From Acanthosepion pharaonis (lineage: Eukaryota; Mollusca; Cephalopoda; Sepiida; Sepiidae), in assembly GCA_903632075.3 (NCBI GenBank), contig CAHIKZ030000807.1, positions 1,575,501 to 1,639,500 of the forward strand: 64,000 bases of DNA, written 5' to 3'. Within the stretch, counting starts at the first letter, position 1; each line of letters begins with the position of its first letter. The notes beneath the pieces were generated by a model. The model saw only the letters and a list, made by a program, of their open reading frames with translations, was not told where the DNA came from and did no database searches. Below are positions 53,528 to 63,399 of the stretch, piece by piece. A program made the position numbers and the translations under genes.

Positions 53528-53822
53528 AGGATGTGATGGTGGTGTAAATGGATAGCTGCTTCGAATGAGAAATCAGAGAACTGAGTGTGAATTCCATTCA
53601 AGTTTGTTGCATTTGCATATGAGTAAATACCCTTGGAAAACATATGAAACAGCTATGGCTTAAATGGTAGAACTTATATCTGCAAAAATCATTGTTATTT
53701 TATTGTTAATAAAAATAAATTCACTCAAAAAAAATAGAATTATTCTAATAATCCTAAAAATATTTTGGCTTTAAATAACCCCAAAAGGGTTGATAAACCA
53801 TAAAAATCAATAAATCAATCTC
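53528..53822 (+). mobile_element. 5S-less composite SINE
   Basis: Starts GGATGTGATGGTGGTGTAAA (A-box region), then B box GTGAATTCCATTC, CCTTGGAAAACATATGAAAC, and tail TTTTGGCTTTAAATAACCCC, AAAGGGTTGATAAACC, ending AATCAATAAATCAATC. Confidence 0.75.
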
Positions 53823-53829
53823 ATCATGC

Positions 53830-54455
53830 ACATAGATGTTAACCTAGTGAAACTATTACCCATTGTACATACATATGGCAATAAGTTTGTATCCTAATTA
53901 TTATAAAAAAACATTTTTTCAAAATAATAACAATTTTATTTTCAACATAAGGTTCTTCTTTTGTCAATGCATTTAATCCAGTTTTCTATATTAATCATAT
54001 AGTGGTAATATTATACAGTAAATATTTCATATCAAAATTCAGCTGATGACTGTATCAGACTATAGATTTATTGATAGCCCTTATACAAGTTAACCATCAA
54101 TACTTTTGCCTAAAAATTTGGTCTTCTCAACACTCAACTTAAAAACAGGAGTATATACAGAAAGTGCATAGTAGGCAGCTATTAAAACCAAAGTTATACA
54201 TAATCTTTCTAGCTTGTTTTTAGCATCCATGGTGTTATAGGGAGGGCCTTTAGCCTCTTCACATTTTGTTGGAACTGAAATCTAAAGACTAAATTTGTTC
54301 TCTTGGCCATAATCTGCATTAATTCTATTGAGCTGAGCTGTATCATTTGTCTAAAACAATTACTTCTATTAATTTTCAAAATAAATTCCTTTTCCCTATT
54401 TTTTCCAAAACACTAACTCCTAAAACTGACAATCTTGGGCCTCTGTGCCCTCAAA
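53830..54455. other. AT-rich interval
   Basis: No gene, RNA or repeat recognised. Confidence 0.35.
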
Positions 54456-54461
54456 AAAAGG

Positions 54462-55064
54462 AGTCAAAGTGATAATTTTTTTGTTGACACTGCTATTATT
54501 TTAATTACCTTCACTCCTCAGTAATATCTAGCATTTTAAAATACAATGATTAGAACATATGATGAATGTGAATTCATACATATTTTGTTCTTGAGAATTT
54601 ACAGCAAAAATATTAAACACTATTTATTAGATTGTTTATTTACAAGAATAATTTATATTTACAACATTCTAAAAACTAATACAATTGTATTAAAATTAAT
54701 GCAATGCAATATTTATCATTAAACAATTTATAAAAAAATAAATGTGAAAACAATTTCTTATTCATAAATTTATAAACATTTACAAAATTATTAAAATAAG
54801 GAGAACCAATTATAAAGAAATCCTTATGATTTGCCATTTTATAAAGTTCAAATCGATGTCTTGCTAACCAGTCCAATAAACAGTATAATACTGTTTAATA
54901 TTTTTGTTGTCAATTCTCAAGAACAAAGAAAATGTATAAATTCACTTTCATATATTTAGGTTTTATTACAATTCTAATTATCACTTTTTAAAACAATAAA
55001 CATTTTTGAGGAGTGAAGGTAGTTAAAATAATAGCAGTGTCAATGAAAAAACCATCCTTTTGAC
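54462..55064. mobile_element. foldback element, about 600 bp, reference copy of its family
   Basis: Arms of about 180-190 bp: left GACACTGCTATTATTTTAAT (54485) against right TAAAATAATAGCAGTGTCAA (55025); ACCTTCACTCCTC against GAGGAGTGAAGGT; TTCTTGAGAATTTACAGCAA against TTGTCAATTCTCAAGAACAA. The 66-codon frame inside has no family motif. Single arms at 22515-22705 and 27218-27410 show that arms occur alone, suggesting a MITE-like or solo-terminal-repeat biology. Confidence 0.8.
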
Positions 55065-55089
55065 ATGCTGTTTTTTTGCAGACATGGAT

Positions 55090-55985
55090 GACCAAGATTA
55101 GCCTAAATCCTTTATATAAATCTTAATAATAACAACACTTATTAACAACACAATATATGTAAATTTATGTGAACCAATGTATGTCAAAGTGAGCAAAAAT
55201 TTGTCAATAAAAGTGCTCAATAGATATCTCAAACAATAATTATTATTGTAATGGGAGAGATGGTGTAGAAGAAAGGTTTATTCTCCCTTTTTATTTCCCC
55301 TATTATAGGCATTATTATATGCATGATAGCATAACATCATATTTCACAGAAGGAATTGAATGGTGAAAGGAAAAGGAATGACAAACATGCTTTGTTCTCA
55401 GAGAGATTTTCATACCACTCAGACATACACAAAACAATATATACATATACACATGTGTTCCATGCAGAGAAAAATATATCACATATATCTCCACAGCAAA
55501 ACAGAGCGTAAGATGAAAAAAAAGGAAGGGTCTTTCATATAATATGGAGATTCTTCTGTGATTTCTGGAGAAGCCATGTGTAGGACTCCAGATTCAAACA
55601 GGCTGGATTCATCTATGTCCCAGGTGAGGGCATATTTCACAAGAGGGAAACAGTGAATTTTGGAATTTCCTAAATTGAGGACTGCTAGCCAGAGTTTCTC
55701 TCTATATATAGAAAGATATATTTCGAAAGGGAAATGGCAACATGGACTTGTAAACTGTAACATTTGCTGGATGAGGCAGATTTAGCCTCAGGCCAGCCCC
55801 TTGACCCAAACTAAAAAAGCAACTACTTGGTTTGGTTGCTGTAAACAAACTGAATGACTGGCCACTCTCATCACTGTATGAAGGGACATCAATAAGCAGT
55901 TGTCATATGACCCATGTGACTTATCTCCACTAAAGGGAGATAATCGCCTTCTGTCTCCATACAACATCAATAAATAAAAATAAGT
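55090..55985. other. interval with an unidentified GC-richer block
   Basis: 55480-55970 is GC-richer with a 94-codon minus frame without recognised motif. Its right edge reads CTGTCTCCATACAACA, i.e. TGTTGTATGGAGACAG on the minus strand, which could be an LTR start, but no matching left end or target duplication was found. Confidence 0.3.
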
Positions 55986-56094
55986 ATTGTGAACTTTTTT
56001 ATTTATTGATAATATAAGTTTTGAATGTGATACTTATGCTCAGAATGATATCAGAAAGAGCAATACAATTGCAAAGGGATATATAGGAAAACTG

Positions 56095-56640
56095 TAGTAG
56101 TTGCTAAGGTGTTTCATCCAATGGGGGCTTTCTCAAGGCAAAAAACAAAATGAATTTATTTAAACAAAGTAACTAATAACAAAAACAAAATTTCCTTAGC
56201 AACTGGAAGAATTTAGAGAACACTATTTTCATACTGTTAATTGAAAATTACGTCAATTACTGTCACGTGTGGAGATATTGTTATTATTGCTGTGTTGACG
56301 GATTCAACCATTTTCTTTTGATTTCATGATATTGTTGTGTATGTTTGTTTGGGAGAGTAGTAATTCTGTTAAAAAAGATGAAATAGGGAAAAAGCCTGGG
56401 CGTAGATTAATATTTGGGTAATATTCAATGGCGGCACTCTCTAGGATTTTCCTTCTGAGTGAGTTATTTTCTTTTATGAGTGTAGCATTTTTAAAATCAA
56501 AATTGTGGCTGAATTTATTTCTATGTATGACTAGTGCATTAGCTAAGTTGTTTTTTGTGAGGTCTCTTTTGTGCTCATAAATGTGTTTTTTTTAAATTTC
56601 TACCTGTTTCTCTAATATATTGAGAGGAACATATATACCT
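56095..56640 (-). pseudogene. Penelope-like element 3' end: GIY-YIG remnant and hammerhead-like terminal repeat
   Basis: Minus strand from about 56640: YEHKRDLTKNNLANALVIHR, NKFSHNFDFKNATLIKENNS and LRRKILESAAIEYYPNINLR (to about 56400). This matches the C-terminal half of a PLE GIY-YIG domain and is closely related to 30240-30345. About 250 bp downstream in the same strand (56138-56100) are CTTGAGAAAGCCCCC, GGATGAAACACCTTAGCAAC, a hammerhead-like box order with a decayed first box. The catalytic N-terminal GIY-YIG motifs are beyond a frame break near 56600. Confidence 0.65.
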
Positions 56641-56719
56641 ATGTTTCATAGATTATACAAAAGAGTTTGACAAGTAATGTCACAAAGTACTGTCAGAACT
56701 GGTAGGTAAGCTTCATTTA

Positions 56720-57420
56720 TTTGAGAAGTATATTAGAATAATGCAGAACCTATAATGGGAGAAAACCATATACATGTGGATAGAAAAGGAGTTCAGTAAA
56801 TATACAAAACTAGAAAGTGTCATAAGACAGGGACATCTCTTTTGATTGTATTTATTCAACCTTGACAGTGATGCAATCTTGAGAGAATTATAAGTCCTAC
56901 CAGGAATCATTATTGGTGACTGCAATCTTAGCAACATAAGATATGCAGATGACACATTGTTGATAGCAGAAATAGAAAGGTAACTACAGAAACTCCTACC
57001 GAAGATAGTAAAAGAAAGCAAGAAGAAAGGACTAAACATCAATTGTAAGAAGAGATAATGTATGTTTGTTAGTAAAAGGAACAGACCAAGATACAAACTA
57101 CAAATTGGAGATAACAAAGTCAAGCAATTACAAAAGTTTAAATATTTAGGAAGTGTTTAACAAATGATGGAAAATATGACACCAAAACCTGAAGATGGAT
57201 TGGAATATTGAAAGATGAATTTCTAAAGCTATGCAAAATATTAAGAAACAGGAAAATTTTTTTGGAGATGAAGAAATTTGAAGCAAAAGAAACATGGTGC
57301 TACAGAAGGATGCTGAGAATACCCTGGAATAAACAAAGTTTTCAGAAAAATAGAAACAAAAAAGACACTTAAACTTACGATCAAAAAGAGATAGTTACTA
57401 AGAGCTAAAAAAAAGCAATG
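56720..57420 (+). pseudogene. LINE reverse transcriptase, palm to C-terminus
   Basis: Reads ESVIRQGHLF, NIRYADDTLLIAEIER (56933-56980) with an intact YADD catalytic pair, KIVKESKKKGLNINCKKR, RYKLQIGDNKVKQLQKFKYL and GSV. Then in other frames come LRNRKIFLEMKKFEAKETWC and YRRMLRIPWNKQSF. This is the standard order of the LINE seen also at 12115, 37110, 50170 and 61070. Multiple stops. The clade is not resolved from this fragment. Confidence 0.8.
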
Positions 57421-57559
57421 AGCCATTAAGATATTAATAGTATTAGTAGTAATATTTCAATTTCATCAAAAGCTTGTTCTTTATTTCTGGCCAATACTAC
57501 TTACTGACAAACTGACAGTTGCAATAAAGTAGAAACAAGATGAAAGAAGTACTAGTCAA

Positions 57560-57700
57560 AACTAATAATGACTGACAGCTAAGAAATTCAAGTAATATTA
57601 TTACTAATACTATCAGAGTATATAAACCAGTGATTCCCAAGGTTTTTAGAATATCGACCCAAATGAAATGGAATCTCTTTCAGCCCCCAGGCATATACAA
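57560..57700 (+). repeat. direct duplication, copy 1 (carries the empty MITE site)
   Basis: AATGACTGACAGCTAAGAAA, ATTACTAATACTATCAGAGT, TATAAACCAGTGATTCCCA and CAGCCCCCAGGCATATACAA. Copy 2 is 58118-58345. No insertion between ACTAT and CAGAGTATATAAACC here. Confidence 0.8.
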
Positions 57701-57722
57701 AAAAAAAAAAAAGAAGAAAGTA

Positions 57723-58098
57723 AGGTTTACGACCACATCATCTTGAAATGCCATTTCTTGTACAATCAACAATGTTAAGCAATATTGTGTCTGGTCAGTA
57801 CCTAGATGGGTGACTGTTTGGGAATACCAAGTGCTGTAAGTTTGGATGTGTGGGTGGTGTAATAGATAATGTCCAATCCGAATGCCAATTCAATTTAGAT
57901 GTGCGATATTCACTTAAACAGAATACTCTTGGGAAAGGTATGAATCCATCTCTTCTTCCCACAGCTATGGATAAATCAGTAAGACTTGTATCACTAAACC
58001 ATTATTATATCAAAAAAATTCTTACAATCTAAAAATATCTTCTGGCTTTAAATGACCTGCAAAAGGTTGATAATCTGTAGAAAATGAATGAATCAATC
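57723..58098 (+). mobile_element. 5S-rRNA-headed composite SINE, best-preserved 5S head
   Basis: 5S-like head at 57723-57844: GTTTACGACCACATCATCTT, AATGTTAAGCAATATTGTGT, CTGGTCAGTACCTAGATGGG and TTTGGGAATACCAAGTGCTG, almost the full length of a 5S gene (A-box/IE/C-box region kept). The tRNA-like unit follows (GGTGGTGTAATAGATAATGT), then GGGAAAGGTATGAATCCATC, CTGGCTTTAAATGACCTGCA, AGGTTGATAATCTG and the tail AATGAATGAATCAATC. The 5S similarity is to the gene's coding strand, so transcription would run rightward. Confidence 0.9.
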
Positions 58099-58117
58099 AA
58101 AAAACAAAAAAATAATA

Positions 58118-58345
58118 ATAATCACTGACAGCTAAGAAATTCAAATAATATTATTAATAATACTATTGAGTTGGAAACAAATTTTTCGCACGACTTTGTA
58201 TATCATTGTTAATATAAATTGTGCATGAGCTTTGTTTCCAACCTATTATTAGAGTATATAAACCAGGGATCCCAGAACTTTCAGACTATCAACCCTATAT
58301 AGAATTCTTGATCCCTTATCAACCCCCAGGCATCTACAAAAAAAT
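58118..58345 (+). repeat. direct duplication, copy 2 (with MITE)
   Basis: AATCACTGACAGCTAAGAAA, then AATACTAT, the 80-bp MITE, then AGAGTATATAAACCAGGGAT and AACCCCCAGGCATCTACAAA. The two copies flank the 5S-headed SINE. Confidence 0.8.
58164..58247. mobile_element. about 80-bp MITE with mariner-like ends
   Basis: Terminal inverted repeats GAGTTGGAAACAAA (58168-58181) and TTTGTTTCCAACCTA (58231-58245) bracket about 50 bp. The duplicated locus 57560-57700 shows the same flank without the insertion. TA at the boundary fits Tc1/mariner-type integration. Confidence 0.7.
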
Positions 58346-58349
58346 CAAT

Positions 58350-59715
58350 GATTGTTTAACTGGTGAAAATGGTTCAACATAGATTCCAGAACCAAATGAA
58401 GAAATTTTTAGAAGCTTTTATGTTAAAGGTTGGCTCATTTTTAATTAGCAGGTGTAACTTAAGTAACTTAAAAATATTTGTCAGCCAAGGATGAAGGGTG
58501 AAAACCTTGGGAGGAGTAGCATTAACACTCTCTATAATGGTTACCTGAAAGGCAAAAGAGCATAGTTATTTTTTTTATTTGAAGGTAGAAATTCTTTTTC
58601 CCCTTTCTTCTATTATGTTTTCTAGATAAGATTGACTTGCATAATAAGATATGACATCTTGTTATAATACTGTCGGGGTCAGTTTATTACTAAATAAAAA
58701 TTGAAAAGCAACCCCCACTTTATGTCCACTAGAAATTTGTATTAATATCTCATGTAAATATATCTTCAAAATTTTCCCAATATCAGTTGGTTAATATCAG
58801 TTTTATTGTGAAAACATTGACTTGCATAATAAATCATGTCTCTCTATGGCTGGCTACTACTCATTTCTGAGCACACCTGTCTGCCAGAGTAGGCAGCAAA
58901 TCCCTATTACAGAGACCTGCTCAACCCACAGAGCCCACCTACGGTTTATACAGTAATTATGCTGAGCAGATCTTAGATTTCACATATAATCTGGTGTGAT
59001 CATTTTTTGGATAATGCCAGTATGACTTGTGACTTGAGTGCTAGCATAAATATCAATAACTTCTGAATAGTTATTCAGTCTCTGGTCATCAAAAGCTATA
59101 TGGTTAGGTTTGAGATTTTGTAACCAGTTGGTCTCCATTGCTTAGTCAATGAGCAAGCCACCCCAGACTGACTGGCTTTCCTAAGAGAAGGACAGGAGTT
59201 TGAATGTTGCCAAAGGATTATTTTTTATTTCCAAAAGTTTTATATTAATTTGCATTTTGTCATTGACAACTTAAGTATAAGACAACATTTTTTTTCCTGA
59301 AAATGACTCTTTTATATATTGTACTAAAATGTTGTAAAATAGATAATAGAATTAGAATTCTCATTTGAACAGGATCATGAGTTTCTTCTTGAAAATAAAC
59401 AATAATGGTGCATTTGCAACATCACTGGGTAAAGAGTTTCCACTGTCTATCACCCTCAGTGCAAAGAAGTTGGATTTTGCAACTATTTTCAAGTATTATT
59501 TTATTGAATTGTGTCAGTGACCACGCATCCTCTGGTTTGAGAATGTAAAGAAATTGTTCAATTCTTATAATACTGATTTAGAATTTTGTATACCTCAAAC
59601 AGATCAGTGAACTGGTGCCTTGACTGAAGGAATGATAGCTTGATTTTGCCTGTAGCTAGGCTGAGGCACCTGCGCACATTGCAATAAGTCAATATCTTTT
59701 TTGTAGGTTGAGTAT
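58350..59715. other. interval without recognised gene
   Basis: 58840-58985 is GC-richer without identity. 59150-59215 (CATTGCTTAGTCAATGAGCA ... AGGAGTTTGAATGTTGCC) has weak A- and B-box likeness and could be a decayed tRNA-derived SINE head. 59390-59700 looks like LINE 3' debris in minus orientation by composition only. Confidence 0.35.
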
Positions 59716-59718
59716 TGA

Positions 59719-60172
59719 TTGAGAGTTCAACAGCATCTCAGAGTCCTTGTTGGAGAAGTATTATTTTCCATCTTCCAACCTCTCTCTTACAGGCAGGATG
59801 TGATAAGTCTCTTACTGCTCTATTGCTACTACCATGGAAAGTGTTTGAATGAACTGTATCTCCTGGTTCCACCAGGTCTGACCTTTATGGCTAGAACCCG
59901 CCATGTCACTTACATAGTAACAAACCACCTTCATTCTCTCTGTATTCCATTGGCAAGAAGTAAGTTCTACTCAGATTCTTCTCACAAATCACTGCCCTAT
60001 GGAACAGACTCCCTAGAGGACATTTCCCTGATTACGACAATCCTAACCTGTTTAAGTCTAGAGTCAACCATTATTTTCCCCTCCTGTCCCTATAAACTAT
60101 CCCTTGTCATAACCCTCTATGTTGATTGGCTCCCGGGGCTTGTAAATGGTGAACCTTAGTGAAAAAAAAAAA
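59719..60172 (+). mobile_element. CR1-like LINE ORF2 end and 3' tail
   Basis: RQDVISLLLLYCYYHGKCLN (59790-59850), LARSKFYSDSSHKSLPYGTD (59955-60010, the LWNxLP region with Tyr-Gly), LESTIIFPSCPYKLSLVITL and GEP at the end. The tail is CCTCTATGTTGATTGGCTCC, TGGTGAACCTTAGTG and poly-A with TA. The open frame of 146 codons is unusually intact for this window, so the copy is relatively young, though 5' truncated. Confidence 0.75.
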
Positions 60173-60283
60173 ATATATATATAAATGCACTGTAAAGGGT
60201 TTTTACCTCTTTTGGAGTAAGGTTTGTAAACATTTAATTATACTTATTCTTTGATTAGCCTTTTTTATGATTTCAGAAAACAG

Positions 60284-60284
<1 letters not shown>

Positions 60285-60321
<37 letters not shown>
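60285..60321. repeat. (TA)n microsatellite
   Basis: About 36 bp of TA. Confidence 0.95.
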
Positions 60322-60399
60322 CAATCATTTCACTCCAAGAACGACAACAAAGCTACTAAGAAGCAAGGGGTTATTGAGTATGAAAGAATATCAGAAAAA

Positions 60400-61052
60400 C
60401 ATTATTAAAAAGCAAGAACAATAATAGAACAGAAATCAAGAAAACAGAAGATAACAACTGACATTGCATTTAAATTTTTGAACGTCAAATTTGACTGGGA
60501 AGCAAGAAGCTGAAAGAGAGTTCCACAAGTGAGAAGTGCAAGAAAATAGAAACTATGGTTATATATAGTCATTTTGATAGATTTTGCTGCCAATCTTGGA
60601 CTGCATTTAAAGTCATAGAGTTTTCATACCATAGAGAAGAATATATCAAAACAATCACCATGAAAGTACTTATAGAAAAGGCAAAGGGAAGTTACATTAT
60701 GGAGGTGGAAAAGGGACTGAAGCTGAGATGCCAGATCAGAACCAATGACATTGCAGATTCTTCTTTGGATTTTATCAAGAATCTCTAAATATATAGCAGG
60801 AGCACCAAACCATATGTGGCAGCAATATTTTAAACATGGCTGAATGGTAGTCATATAAATATGTAAGTTAGATTCAGACAAGAAAAATTTTCTAGCATAA
60901 CACAGAGAATCAACATTCCTAGCAGCAAACCTAGCTATAAATTCAGTATAATTTTTCCCCTTCAAGCCAGTAGAAAATCTTAGTCTGAGAATGTTCAATG
61001 AGTCACTCTCCTGGAGGTTAGTATTAGCATAATTTTCCTTATCGTCATGCAA
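60400..61052 (-). mobile_element. CR1-like LINE, RT C-terminal region
   Basis: The minus frame 61052-60624 (142 codons) reads LNILRLRFSTGLKGKNYTEF, ARKFFLSESNLHIYMTTIQP, CLKYCCHIWFGAPAIYLEIL, DKIQRRICNVIGSDLASQLQ and LFHLHNVTSLCLFYKYFHGD. This is the collinear thumb-to-end region of CR1-group RTs. The downstream non-coding part to about 60400 includes the inverse of GTTCCACAAGTGAGAAGTGC (LWNSLP trace). Relatively well preserved. Confidence 0.8.
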
Positions 61053-61069
61053 ATTACAAATTGGAAATA

Positions 61070-61430
61070 CCTAAATCAAACAAGTAAAAAATTAAATATC
61101 TATGAAGTGTTTTAACAGAGGATGAAAAATGCGATTCTGAAATCCAAAGGCACATTGCCATAGCCAAAGATATATTTCAAAATCTCAACAGAGTACTAAG
61201 AAGCAAGAAAACATTGTTAGAAACAAAGAAAAGAGTACTGAATTGTTATGTGATATCTGTCCTCCCATATGGCAGTGAATGCTGGATAATCTCCTCAAAG
61301 ATGGATGACTGGAAATGTGGTTCTACAGAAGGATGCTGAGGTTACCATGGACCAGATATATGAGCAATGAAAAAGTTTTAAAGAAAATGGAAGCAAAAAG
61401 GAAACTTATACTTTCATATATTAATCATCT
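61070..61430 (+). pseudogene. LINE ORF2 C-terminal fragment
   Basis: AKDIFQNLNRVLRSKKTLLE, TKKRVLNCYVISVLPYGSEC, CGSTEGC*GYHGPDI-type frame shift (WFYRRMLRLPWTRYMSNEKV in the shifted frame) and KRKLILS. Same LINE as 56720-57420. Confidence 0.7.
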
Positions 61431-61554
61431 TTATTTATGTATTTATTTTATTTAATCATTTCACTCTAATTAAGGTGAAAATGCCACTAAGGTTACTGGG
61501 TGCAAAAGAAAATGAGAAGACTTTAGGAGAACTATTTACATGTGGACTATTTTG

Positions 61555-61735
61555 GTAGTGGAATAAGAACAGTCTATCTCTTTAGATAAAATAAAGGGTT
61601 CTTTTAGAAATACATTGTAGGTTACTCAAATCCATATTCACCTGATGAAGGCCAGAAAGCACAACTGCCTAAATATTGTAATAACAGCAGTAAAGATAAG
61701 GACAATAATCTGCATGTAAATACCATATTTGCTGG
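61555..61735 (+). mobile_element. dispersed terminal repeat (family H), copy 3
   Basis: AAATAAAGGGTTCTTTTAGA, TTCACCTGATGAAGGCCAGA, AAGCACAACTGCCTAAATAT and AAAGATAAGGACAATAATCT. CTGATGA (61642-61648), GGCC...(T)GCC stem, then TAAATATTGTAATAAC: decayed hammerhead order. Confidence 0.6.
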
Positions 61736-61739
61736 CTTA

Positions 61740-62365
61740 TTGGATGCATTTGTGCATTTGACACACCCATATTTTGGAATCAAATATTTCAGAAAAAAAA
61801 TGGACACATCACAACCCAAAAAATCAAAATTATAACCTTACTTTTAAGTGAATTTCTCACTAACCATGAAGAAACACTCACAGTATTAGTACAAATTATA
61901 CTACTGGTCCTTTTTTAAATAGAAGTGAGGTAAAGTTTAATTACCAGGACAGTTTTTGGCAAAAAAGAATTTTAGTATATTTCATCATACATTTATTGGA
62001 AAATGTTTTAGTTGTTTTTCAGGGAGCAACATCTACACATACAGTAAATTCATAATAGCTATAAAGAACTCTACTGGTATCAATGAACATTGCTACATAT
62101 GGTAATACGCAAAAAAAAAAAACCCAGAAATATGGCACTTGTTGGTCAATAAAGTCTCATACGAATACATGCAGAAAAGCAAATTCCAAATACCTGTATA
62201 TCAACAAAACACATACCAAACATGCAGCAATATACCAGTCAAAGCAAATATTTCTGTAAAATCTGGTATTTCTACAAAACAAGCAAAGAAAATATTATGC
62301 AATTCCATAAACTTCTTAATTTCTTTTTCCTGGAAGAATTTTTCAGGGATATTCTTACTGAGATC
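61740..62365. other. interval without recognised features
   Basis: AT-rich; 62139-62390 has overlapping frames on both strands without motifs. Confidence 0.4.
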
Positions 62366-62397
62366 AGGTTTGTCTATATTTCTGAGATGAGGTATTA

Positions 62398-62510
62398 TGT
62401 ACACTATTTACATTATTCGGACTATTGTTCTCATCTTTTTTTGCCGTATTTATCAAATAAATATGGCAACAAAGATGAGGATAATAGTCCGAATAATGTA
62501 AATAGTGAGA
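62398..62510. repeat. near-perfect hairpin, family H terminus inverted on itself
   Basis: CTATTTACATTATTCGGACT (62404) is mirrored by AGTCCGAATAATGTAAATAG (62488), and CATCTTTTTTTGCCGTATTT by AATATGGCAACAAAGATG. The loop is of a few bases. The arm matches the AAAGATGAGGA...TGTAAATAG end of family H at 36885 and 61700, and the inverse at 42885. Confidence 0.8.
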
Positions 62511-62519
62511 TTAGGTTTG

Positions 62520-63395
62520 TTCACTTCCAGGAGTCCTAGTTTCAGAACTTAGCTCTATGCATGCACTGATTCCTGGTGAACACCACTTCTTTTGTGGTCT
62601 TCATGTTTCTCTCATACATGATACTGCTGTCTTGGACACATGGTCATTTTTTGGAAAAATCCACATTCAACAGGTTGGCAAATACAGTACTTTAAATCTT
62701 TTTATTACTTTTTCTTTTGTCTATGTTTATATTTAGCAGATATGAATCCATGAGGGACATTCTGGAACTAACAGCTCTCATTTATATCCTTGGAAACTAC
62801 AACATATACAGAGAAAGAAATAGCACTATAGAAAAAAGCAAGTTTTCAGCTACAAAACACCATATTTTTCAAATTGTTTATAGCCATAATAATATCAAGA
62901 AAATGCTGGATGTTTTGTCCATATTTGATCAACCTGAGAATGGCTTTATTATACTCCTCATTTTTGCCACTCCTGAAATGTATTATCTGATCTAACTGTG
63001 TTCACATCCACTGTTTGATCTCTGTAAATATTTAGTAATGGATATCAGTGGGAGTAAGTTTTTTTCTATATGAAAAAATAAAATAACATGCAGCTATTTC
63101 CTTTGCACTATCATATCAGACATCATTTTGCCAGACTGCTGTTCAGCTGATATCTGCAATAAGAAAAAAAGACAATATGTGTTATTGGTGTCAGTTCAAC
63201 CTCTGCTATCATACCATTAACATTTGTCTCCAATGTTGTAGTCCAACATAATAAAATAAGTAACAATATTTCCAGAGCTGCTCTTGTATTAAGAAACATG
63301 AAAATATGACAATAGTTACAAGGAAGTATGAGATTAAATATTTAATGTGAACTGACCCATTTTGGGGATGATAGGCATTAATGTGTTATAGGTAA
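62520..63395. other. interval without recognised gene
   Basis: The 92-codon frame at 62717-62995 has a normal amino-acid composition but no motif I recognise and no clear start context; it is left unannotated as a gene. Confidence 0.35.
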
Positions 63396-63399
63396 AAGC

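Noticed and set aside
55479..55970. Solo LTR in minus orientation
   Set aside because: The TGTTGTATGG start is suggestive, but I could not find the matching CA end or a flanking duplication.
57723..57844. Possible functional 5S rRNA gene
   Set aside because: Diverged at many positions and fused to a tRNA-like unit and SINE tail; other copies share the same fusion.
62717..62995. 92-codon frame as a host exon
   Set aside because: No motif, no splice context I can defend, and the surroundings are repeat debris. Evidence is insufficient either way.
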